Positions 24,643 through 30,862 of a stretch of 35,527 bases of DNA are shown one piece after another. A program made the translations under genes and the position numbers. Position 1 is the stretch's first letter. Each line of letters starts with the position of its first letter. This DNA is from DSUN01 sp035527715 (GTDB lineage: Bacteria > Planctomycetota > PUPC01 > DSUN01): contig DATKZY010000090.1 of assembly GCA_035527715.1 (NCBI GenBank), forward strand, positions 1-35,527. Reading direction: 5' to 3'. The notes below the pieces were generated by a model, which worked only from the letters and a program-made list of their open reading frames with translations, was not told the DNA's origin and ran no database searches.

Positions 24643-27473
24643 GGACCCTGCTCCCACTCGCCCTTGCCCTCGCCACGGCAACGGCGGGCGCACCGCCTCC
24701 CGAAGTCCTGGCAGACTGGTTGGCCCAGGACAAGCTGGCGAGCAGCGGGCGAGTGACGAAGCAGGCCATCGCCGCCATCCTCGACACGCTGGACGACGCA
24801 GGGGCGGGCCTGCGAAGGCAGCTCGACGACGCCGAACTCGCCGGCACGACGCTCGCCGACCTCTACGTGCGGGCCTGCGAGCTGCGCCGCCAGGCCCGGC
24901 TCGCGCCCCACCGCGACAGGCTCGCGAGGGTCGTCTTCACCAGGCACTTCGACATGGGCGGCTCGCACTACGCCTACGCCGAAGGGCAGTCCGACGCCCA
25001 GGCGGAGCGCCACTTCCGCCCCGGCACGGCCTTGTGCCTCCTCGAGATGCACGGCGTCTACGCCCAGGTCAGGGCGCTCATCGAGGACCCCAACGGCGTC
25101 ATCCGCGACCCCGACGTTTCGTACGACGGCCAGCGCATCCTCTTCGCCTGGAAGAAGGACGACCGCAAGGACGACTACCATCTCTACGAGATGACCGTCG
25201 CCGACGGGGCGGTGCGCCAGCTCACCGACGGCCTGGGCTTCGCCGACTACGAGGCCGCCTACCTGCCCAGCGGCGACATCGTCTTCAACTCCACCCGCTG
25301 CGTCCAGATCGTGGACTGCTGGTGGACCGAGGTGTCGAATCTCTACACCTGCGGCCCGAACGGCGAACACCTGCGTCGCCTCTCCTTCGACCAGGTGCAC
25401 ACCAACTTCCCCACCGTCACCCACGATGGCCGCGTGATCTACACCCGTTGGGACTACAATGACCGCGGCCAGATCTACCCGCAGGCCCTCTTCCAAATGA
25501 ACGCCGATGGCACGGGGCAAACCGAGCTGTACGGCAACAACTCCTGGTTCCCCACCACCATCCTCCACGCGCGCTCGATCCCCGGCACCAGCAAATACGT
25601 CGCCATCTTCACCGGCCACCATTCGCGGCAGAAAGGCTGGCTGGGCATCGTGGACCCCCGCATGGGCCGTCAGGAGAACGCCGGCACCCAGCTCATCGCC
25701 CCCGTGCGCGAGACCAAAGCCGTCCGCGTGGATGCCTACGGCCAGGGCGGGGACCAGTGGCAATACCCCTACCCGCTCAGCGAAACGGCCTTCCTCGTCA
25801 CCTTCAAGCCTGAGAAGGCGCAGCACTTCGCCATCTACTGGATGGACGCCGACGGCCACCGCGAGCTTCTGGCCTCCGACCCGAGGATCTCCTGCAATCA
25901 GCCCGTGCCCCTCGCCCCCCGCCCCGTGCCCCACGTGCGGGCGAACGTCGTGGACTATCGGAAGGATGCGGGCGCCGTCTACCTCCAGGACATTTACGAG
26001 GGGCCGGGCCTGGCAGGCATCGAGCGCGGGGCGATCAAACAACTCCGCGTCGTCGCCCTGGAGTTCCGCGCGGCCGGCATCGGCTCGAACGGCAACGGCG
26101 GCCCCGCCGGCGGCGCGATGATCTCCACCCCCGTCTCCATCCAGGGCACGTGGGACGTCAAGCGCGTGCTCGGCACCACACCCGTGCACGACGACGGCTC
26201 GGCGTGCTTCACCCTCCCCGCCCGCGCGCCCGTCTACTTCCAGGCCCTCGACGCCAACGGCCACGCCGTGCAGACGATGCGGAGCTGGGTCACCCTCCAG
26301 CCCGGCGAGAGCGTCTCGTGCGTCGGCTGCCACGAGAACAAGAACTCGGCCCCGCCCGTCGCCCGCACCAGCCAGGCCCTCTACGGCGGCCCCCAGCCGC
26401 TCACGCCGCCCGAGTGGGGCACCGAGGGCTTCGGTTTCCTCCGCCACGTCCAGCCGATCCTCGACAAGCATTGCGTCAAGTGCCACCACCTCGACACCCC
26501 GCCCCGCTACGGCGTCGCCCCGATGACCCGCAGCGGGCGCGACCTGCGCAATCCGCCCGCCACCTTCGATCCCAAGACCATGCGCCTCCTCACCCCCGCC
26601 GACGCTCGTTGGTGGCACACCTTCGACCGGCCGCCCGACGCCTGGACGAAGCCCGACTTCGACCACGCGAAGTGGCGCGTCGGCCCCGGCGGCTTCGGCT
26701 CCTATGTGCCCGGCGGCAAGGCCCGCACCCCCTGGAACACGCCCGACATCTGGCTCCGCCTCACCTTCGACCTCAAGGAGAAGCCCAAGGCCCCCGCCCT
26801 CCTGTGGCACCACGACGACGACGCAGAGGTCTACATTAACGGTATCCCGGCCGCTCAGGGGGAAGCCTTTCTCATCCGCTACGAAGTCGCGCCCATCGCG
26901 CTCAGGGCCGCCGCCACGCTCAAGGTCGGCACGAACACCCTCGCCGTGCACTGCAAGTACGCCGGCGGCGGGCAGTACATTGACGCAGCCCTCATTGAAA
27001 CACCCGCCACTGCTCCCCAGCAATCCCCCGACCCCCAACCCCCAACACCTGACCCCCAACACCGCCCCGCCATCACGCCCGCCTTCAGCCTCCGCGGCAT
27101 CCAGACTGCCGACGGCCGCAGCCTGCGGAAGTGGAGCGACTCCTATCTCGCCCTGGCGAACCGTCGCGTGGCCGACTGGATCAACGTGCAGAGCGAGCCG
27201 AGCATGCTGCCGCCCTACAAGGCCGGCGCGGCCAGGAGCAAGCTCATCACGATGCTCGCCGAGGGCCACAACGGCGTCAAGCTCACCCCCGCCGAGCTTC
27301 ACCGCCTCGCCACCTGGATTGACCTCCTCGTGCCCTATTGCTCCGACTACGCGGAGGCCAACGCCTGGAACGACGCCGACAGCCAGAAGCACGCGCGCTA
27401 CCTGGCCAAGCGCAAGAGGATGGAGGACCTCGAGCGCGAGAACATCCAGGCCCTGCTCACCGGCGCGAGGTGA
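24639..27473 (+). CDS. Hydrazine synthase alpha-like protein with inserted jelly-roll domain (second copy)
   Basis: An exported 944-residue relative of the preceding protein, coupled to it by a 4-nt ATGA overlap. The signal peptide is residues 1-18 (MRTLLPLALALATATAGA). The PD40 propeller ('DPDVSYDGQRILFAWKKDD', 'YEMTVADGAVRQLTDGLG', 'QMNADGTGQTELYG') leads into 'SACFTLPARAPVYFQALDAN' and the haem motif CVGCH (561-565), then CVKCH (612-616). Unlike the first copy, about 170 residues are inserted after the second haem motif: a galactose-binding-like jelly roll (about 658-787, 'HHDDDAEVYINGIPAAQG', 'LKVGTNTLAVHCKY') and a Pro/Gln-rich linker (788-810) encoded by heptamer repeats. The conserved tail then resumes ('LHRLATWIDLLVPY'). 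Its 3' end overlaps the convergent next gene by 17 bp. Confidence 0.85.
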   Translation: MRTLLPLALALATATAGAPPPEVLADWLAQDKLASSGRVTKQAIAAILDTLDDAGAGLRRQLDDAELAGTTLADLYVRACELRRQARLAPHRDRLARVVFTRHFDMGGSHYAYAEGQSDAQAERHFRPGTALCLLEMHGVYAQVRALIEDPNGVIRDPDVSYDGQRILFAWKKDDRKDDYHLYEMTVADGAVRQLTDGLGFADYEAAYLPSGDIVFNSTRCVQIVDCWWTEVSNLYTCGPNGEHLRRLSFDQVHTNFPTVTHDGRVIYTRWDYNDRGQIYPQALFQMNADGTGQTELYGNNSWFPTTILHARSIPGTSKYVAIFTGHHSRQKGWLGIVDPRMGRQENAGTQLIAPVRETKAVRVDAYGQGGDQWQYPYPLSETAFLVTFKPEKAQHFAIYWMDADGHRELLASDPRISCNQPVPLAPRPVPHVRANVVDYRKDAGAVYLQDIYEGPGLAGIERGAIKQLRVVALEFRAAGIGSNGNGGPAGGAMISTPVSIQGTWDVKRVLGTTPVHDDGSACFTLPARAPVYFQALDANGHAVQTMRSWVTLQPGESVSCVGCHENKNSAPPVARTSQALYGGPQPLTPPEWGTEGFGFLRHVQPILDKHCVKCHHLDTPPRYGVAPMTRSGRDLRNPPATFDPKTMRLLTPADARWWHTFDRPPDAWTKPDFDHAKWRVGPGGFGSYVPGGKARTPWNTPDIWLRLTFDLKEKPKAPALLWHHDDDAEVYINGIPAAQGEAFLIRYEVAPIALRAAATLKVGTNTLAVHCKYAGGGQYIDAALIETPATAPQQSPDPQPPTPDPQHRPAITPAFSLRGIQTADGRSLRKWSDSYLALANRRVADWINVQSEPSMLPPYKAGAARSKLITMLAEGHNGVKLTPAELHRLATWIDLLVPYCSDYAEANAWNDADSQKHARYLAKRKRMEDLERENIQALLTGAR
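27025..27066. repeat. Heptamer array (CCCCCRA type) inside the second hydrazine-synthase-alpha-like gene
   Basis: In 7-bp register the units read CCCCCGA, CCCCCAA, CCCCCAA, CACCTGA, CCCCCAA, CACCGCC. As 7 is not a multiple of 3, the array is translated as a Pro/Gln/Asp/Thr linker. The four C5 runs make G5 runs on the minus strand with loops of 9, 2 and 2 nt, a possible G-quadruplex. Confidence 0.8.
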
Positions 27474-29556
27474 CGATCCGCAGCGCGGGTCGGCCCTCTG
27501 AGGAGTTTGCGTGCAGGCGGGGCAGGACCTCTGGGAAGCGGTCCTCAATCAGCGCGAGGTTCAACAGATTGAACGCCGCGGGCCACCAGACCGGCTCGTG
27601 CCAGGCGTAGCCGGTCATGCCCTTCTTCCACACGTGAACCCACTTCACCGTGTCGGCCACAGGGATGACCTCTCCGCGGCAGCCGACTAGGTGGCCGGCC
27701 AGGCCGAAGGTGTCGCCCGGCTCGGCCATCATCTGGAGCGAGGCGCGGACCACCGCCACGGCATAGTCCCTCCAGCGCCGCTCCCCGGTCTCTCGCCATA
27801 GCTCGAGGAATGCGTTGGCCTGAAGCGCGAACCACCAGCACACGAATGCCGTCTCGGGCGAGATGGCCCCGAGGCCGCGTGTCCGCATCCTCCGCCGCCC
27901 GCAGTCGGTCTCGGGTGGGAAGTGGACGTTGTAGGCGAACAGGAAGGCGAGGCAGTATTCGCCGGCGCGAATGGCCTTGTCGAGGTAGCGCGGCTTGCCG
28001 GTGGCGCGGTAGAGGTCAATCAGGAGGTCGGCCACGCCCGCGCCGTCGTTCTCGGTGGTCGTGTCGAGCAGGTCGGTGCAGTCGCCGTAGCCTGCCTCCC
28101 TGTCCACGCAGGTGCGCACGTAGAATGAGGCGCCCCGCTCGGCGGCCCGCAGGTACTCCTTGCGTCCCGTCAGGCGCCACGCCTCGAGCACCGCTCGCGC
28201 CGCGTGGACGCCCATCGCGCGCTCGGTGCCGAGGCACTGGCCATCGAGGGTCCACTGGCTGCCGAACGCGCCGCTGGGCGCCTGGGTTCGCACGGCGAGG
28301 TCGCAGAAGCCGAGGGCGAAGTCGGTCCACCGCCTCACATCAATGCGGCGGGCGAAGAGCTTTGTCTGGCTCAGGAGTTCCACGCACCGCAGCAGCCAGT
28401 ACGCCGCGCCGCCCATCTGGACCGCGTTGACCTCGCGGTCCGTCCATCGGAGCTCGCGGAGGTCGAAGTGCGTGAGGAAGGCTCCGTTGCCGCGAGGGGC
28501 GTTCTCGATGAAGAACTCCGCCGCCTGGATGGCCTTCTCGGCCAGGCTTGGGCGGTGAGCGCGAATCGCCCGCCGGAGGGCCAGGTAGGCCAGCATCATC
28601 GTCGGCGCACACCAGCCGGCCGAGAGGACCGGCGTGAAGCTCCCGAAGGGATCGCCATCCCGGTCCACGCGGAGGGCGAAGCCGCGGACCTCGCCCTTCC
28701 GGACCCAGAAGCGGCCGATGGACCGCCACAGGAGGCGCTCGGCCTTCTTCGCCGCGATGCCCGGGGCAATCGGCGCGCGCAGGTTCCGCCAAGCCGACTC
28801 CCACACGCGCACGTAGCCGTGCCGCTTCGCGCCCGCGCGGTCGAGCACCACGAAGAACCGCCTGCGGAATCGCGCACCATCCTCGACCACGAAGCCGGGC
28901 GGAACCGTGGCTGCGATGAAGACGCCTTGCCCCGTCCGCGGCAGGGCCGTGCCGAGGAACGTGCCGGGGGACTCTCGGAACGGGACGAAGGTGCGAAGCG
29001 TGTATCCGCCCTTCCCCGGGAGGATGCAGCAGGCCGAAAGAGTTCGCTCCGAGCGCCCCGGCTCCGTGTAGGAGCCGGCCACGAGGCCGCCCGCCTCGAG
29101 GGCCATCAGCCCCGGCGCCGTCGTGCGCTCCTCGCGGAAGACCCAGGGCTTGCCCTCCCGCGCCATGCCGGTCGGCGCGGACTTCGAGCCCGCGTTGCCG
29201 TTCATTGAGATGTATGGGATCGCCCAGTGCTCGAGCTTCGCGAAGGGCACCCAGAGGTCCATGCCGAAGCGCACGTTGCCCAGCCTGCCTCCCCGCCACC
29301 GCCACGTGCGGGCAACGACGAGGGTGTTCCCGCGCGGCATCAGGCGGTCCTCGACTTCCCACGTCCCTCGCTCCGTCGTCAGCTCGCCCGACGCCACCCA
29401 CCCGCGTCCCTTCCGCCCGGCTCGGAGGATGGGCACCCTCAGCAACTCGCCGCTCACCCACACAGGAAAGCATGAACAGGCGAGGGCCTGCGCGATCCCC
29501 TCCCAGCGAAGCTCCAGGCAGTCCCCTGTCAGGCGGGCCTGGTCGAAGCTGGACAC
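27457..29556 (-). CDS. Six-hairpin (alpha/alpha)-toroid glycosidase-like protein
   Basis: A 699-residue protein with no signal peptide, so probably cytoplasmic. The GTG at 29556 is preceded by AAGGAG at 6 nt. Residues 1-230 are beta-rich and from about 250 onwards the sequence is a series of helical hairpins, as in alpha/alpha six-barrel glycosidases and lyases: 'APTMMLAYLALRRAIRAH', 'AVQMGGAAYWLLRCVELL', 'AMGVHAARAVLEAWRLTG', 'DLLIDLYRATGKPRYLDKA' and 'AFVCWWFALQANAFLELW'. I see no motif that fixes family or substrate. A candidate catalytic acid would be one of the Asp/Glu residues in 'DLLDTTTENDGAG', but this is a guess. A TTGACA/TAGTAT promoter stands close upstream, so it is its own transcription unit. 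Its stop codon lies inside the convergent neighbour (17-bp overlap). Confidence 0.75.
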   Translation of the reverse strand: MSSFDQARLTGDCLELRWEGIAQALACSCFPVWVSGELLRVPILRAGRKGRGWVASGELTTERGTWEVEDRLMPRGNTLVVARTWRWRGGRLGNVRFGMDLWVPFAKLEHWAIPYISMNGNAGSKSAPTGMAREGKPWVFREERTTAPGLMALEAGGLVAGSYTEPGRSERTLSACCILPGKGGYTLRTFVPFRESPGTFLGTALPRTGQGVFIAATVPPGFVVEDGARFRRRFFVVLDRAGAKRHGYVRVWESAWRNLRAPIAPGIAAKKAERLLWRSIGRFWVRKGEVRGFALRVDRDGDPFGSFTPVLSAGWCAPTMMLAYLALRRAIRAHRPSLAEKAIQAAEFFIENAPRGNGAFLTHFDLRELRWTDREVNAVQMGGAAYWLLRCVELLSQTKLFARRIDVRRWTDFALGFCDLAVRTQAPSGAFGSQWTLDGQCLGTERAMGVHAARAVLEAWRLTGRKEYLRAAERGASFYVRTCVDREAGYGDCTDLLDTTTENDGAGVADLLIDLYRATGKPRYLDKAIRAGEYCLAFLFAYNVHFPPETDCGRRRMRTRGLGAISPETAFVCWWFALQANAFLELWRETGERRWRDYAVAVVRASLQMMAEPGDTFGLAGHLVGCRGEVIPVADTVKWVHVWKKGMTGYAWHEPVWWPAAFNLLNLALIEDRFPEVLPRLHANSSEGRPALRIVTSRR

Positions 29557-29586
29557 GCCCTGCTCCTTCCCCCCTCTGCGTGCAGG

Positions 29587-29615
29587 ATACTACTCCGCCA
29601 GCCGCCACGTGTCAA
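29587..29615 (-). promoter_or_regulatory. Near-consensus sigma-70 promoter for the six-hairpin protein gene
   Basis: On the minus strand TTGACA (29615-29610) and TAGTAT (29592-29587) are separated by exactly 17 nt, about 30 bp upstream of the GTG start at 29556. This is the best promoter match in the window; the leader is about 24 nt. Confidence 0.7.
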
Positions 29616-29668
29616 GCGCTCCGAGCCCCCATCGAATGCCTAAGGGTCATCCCCGCTCAGGCTACAGA

Positions 29669-29710
29669 TACACATGATCAATTCCCCGCGTGTGGGTTTG
29701 ATCATGTGTA
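29669..29710. repeat. 13-bp perfect inverted repeat TACACATGATCAA, with a third half-site
   Basis: Arms 29669-29681 and 29698-29710 match over 13 bp around a 16-nt spacer. A third copy of the half-site, with one mismatch, lies at 29760-29772 (TCTACACATGGTC). The arms are less GC-rich than the surroundings. They could be binding sites for a regulator of the promoter 55 bp away, or a hairpin. Confidence 0.65.
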
Positions 29711-29825
29711 GAATCGCCTAAACTCTTGCAGCAACTGGGTTTATGGTGTTTCAGCCGTGTCTACACATGGTCATCTGTACCCTACCCCCGATCCGCCCCC
29801 CTGTTGGCGCGCTGCGCGACAGGCG

Positions 29826-29866
29826 ACAGGCCGCCAATCTCCCCGCCCCTGGTTCTGGCGGCCTGT
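29826..29866. repeat. 11-bp inverted repeat ACAGGCCGCCA with an extra direct copy
   Basis: Arms 29826-29836 and 29856-29866 are perfect complements with a 19-nt loop. The same 11-mer recurs in direct orientation at 29942-29952, each time preceded by G. Confidence 0.6.
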
Positions 29867-29995
29867 AGGCAGGGGCATGATCTGCGTAAGGACATATCAT
29901 CTCGACACTTATGGCGTCTTCCGGGCGGCTGCGCCCGCCCGACAGGCCGCCAACTGGCCGAGGCCCCGCGCCCCCGCCCCTCATCGCGTCCGGTT

Positions 29996-30119
29996 GTGGA
30001 CATCGTGGACATGGTGGACAGCGTGGACTTTGTGGACACGCGTCCCGGCCCCATCGGGAGCTCCTGACGCCCTCGTCCACCACATCCGCAGTGTCCACAT
30101 TGTCCGCCGTGTCCATGCC
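29996..30119. repeat. Mirrored arrays of 9-bp units (GTGGACNNN and its complement)
   Basis: Five tandem units of GTGGACNNN (29996-30040: NNN = ATC, ATG, AGC, TTT, ACG) are followed, 34 bp later, by five 9-bp units of the complementary GTCCANNNN type (30075-30119; the second and fourth are degenerate). Transcripts of either strand could form a long imperfect hairpin. No coding role is evident. Confidence 0.75.
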
Positions 30120-30122
30120 CGT

Positions 30123-30148
30123 GGCAATGCGGCAATGCGGGGCAATGC
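30123..30148. repeat. GGCAATGC octamer repeats
   Basis: Three copies of GGCAATGC at 30123-30130, 30131-30138 and 30141-30148, with GG between the second and third. They sit just after the 9-bp arrays. Confidence 0.6.
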
Positions 30149-30460
30149 GGTGCCAGGCACACCATGACACCATGAGGCTGTAAGCGCCTAGTAGCACAGT
30201 GGTTATGGCGACGCATGTCATTTCGATGGTCCCGGGTTCTTGCCGAGGCAGGGGCCGACGAGCGCAGGATTCGGGCGGTGTCATGCCTGATTCATGCGCT
30301 TCTCGCGACGTTGCGAGGCGGCCTGTCCTTGCGCGGTCATGGTATCGTGCGAGATCAGTGATGTCAGGAGGCGCGACGACGCACCTCCCCACGCAACGCA
30401 TTCGCGAGTGTACTGACCGAGAAGTTGGCTCCCTGAGTCGCGGGCGCTCGGGCCGGCCCA

Positions 30461-30554
30461 GGCGAGATTCCTCGCTATCGTTCGGAATGACCCCCATGCA
30501 GGCGCAAGCGCCGACGTACCTGGGTCATGCCGGGCGGACGCGAGGCATCTCGCC
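30461..30554. repeat. REP-like palindromic element A
   Basis: Two 32-nt arms (30461-30492 and 30523-30554) form an imperfect inverted repeat. Both have the form GGCGAGAT-N-CCTCGC at one end and GG-N-ATGACC at the other. The minus-strand translation includes IPNDSEES, the familiar by-product of dispersed elements of this type. An inner hairpin GGCGCAAGCGCC (30501-30512) lies in the loop. Related to element B at 33711-33793. Confidence 0.75.
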
Positions 30555-30559
30555 AAGGC

Positions 30560-30577
30560 GACCCGACGCGTCGGGTC
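30560..30577. repeat. 18-bp perfect palindrome
   Basis: GACCCGACGCGTCGGGTC is identical to its reverse complement, with no spacer. It lies 6 bp after element A. It could be an operator-like site or part of the repeat island. A 7-bp stem CGAGAGA/TCTCTCG (30600-30626) follows. Confidence 0.65.
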
Positions 30578-30811
30578 CTCATCACGCCCTCTGATCAGGC
30601 GAGAGACTTCTTGCAGGAATCTCTCGTTCGGGATACCAGTCATGTATGGTGCGCCGAATGGCACTAACGTGGTGGCCCGCAGGGCGGCAGGTGACTACCC
30701 TCTGTCGCCCATTCGGGCTTGTGTTAGTGTCAGAGGCGAAGGGGCGACAGGGACGAAAGGGGCCAAAGGGACAGGGGACGCTCCTGCGCTCTGGTCGGAG
30801 CCGCGACCGCG

Positions 30812-30840
30812 TTGACCGCTCCGCAGGATTCTGGTAGGCT
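30812..30840 (+). promoter_or_regulatory. Candidate sigma-70 promoter for the FlgD/NHL propeller gene
   Basis: TTGACC (30812-30817) and TAGGCT (30835-30840) are separated by 17 nt, 22 bp before the ATG at 30863. Transcription from it would begin near 30847, giving a leader of only about 16 nt. Confidence 0.55.
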
Positions 30841-30843
30841 CTA

Positions 30844-30861
30844 GCGGGTCAGGAGACCCGC
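30844..30861 (+). promoter_or_regulatory. Hairpin placing the Shine-Dalgarno sequence in its loop
   Basis: GCGGGTC (30844-30850) and GACCCGC (30855-30861) form a perfect 7-bp stem around loop AGGA, so the ribosome site AGGAGA (30851-30856), 6 nt before ATG 30863, is partly in the loop. It would form only in transcripts starting upstream of 30844. Confidence 0.55.
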
Positions 30862-30862
30862 G

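Larger units (their letters stand above)
29557..30862. other. Repeat-rich 1.3-kb intergenic island
   Basis: Divergent spacer between the genes starting at 29556 and 30863. It holds at least six separate repeat structures (listed individually), two promoters at its edges and no convincing gene: the open frames here (for example 29757-30167 plus, 30281-30664 minus) have no ribosome sites, and their translations follow the repeat units. The stretch 30150-30460 contains one tRNA-like string (see rejected items) and otherwise nothing I recognise; 30627-30811 looks featureless. Confidence 0.75.

Noticed and set aside
22105..27473. Anammox hydrazine synthase operon
   Set aside because: Only alpha-like proteins are present, with no beta/gamma subunits or hydrazine dehydrogenase. 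Such homologues also occur in non-anammox bacteria.
24255..27548. Minus-strand open frame opposite the CXXCH proteins
   Set aside because: Shadow frame; the plus strand carries signal peptide, propeller and haem motifs.
29996..30119. CRISPR array
   Set aside because: Units are 9 bp with no 24-40 bp repeats or unique spacers, and no cas genes are nearby.
29757..30167. Possible small gene in the intergenic island
   Set aside because: Its translation follows the 9-bp and octamer repeats and there is no ribosome site.
30185..30250. tRNA-like string: TAGCACAGTGGTTA D-arm-like part, a CAT triplet in an anticodon-like loop and GGTCCCGGGTTC T-arm-like part
   Set aside because: The anticodon stem, D stem and T stem do not pair and no acceptor stem is found. 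At best a decayed tRNA remnant.
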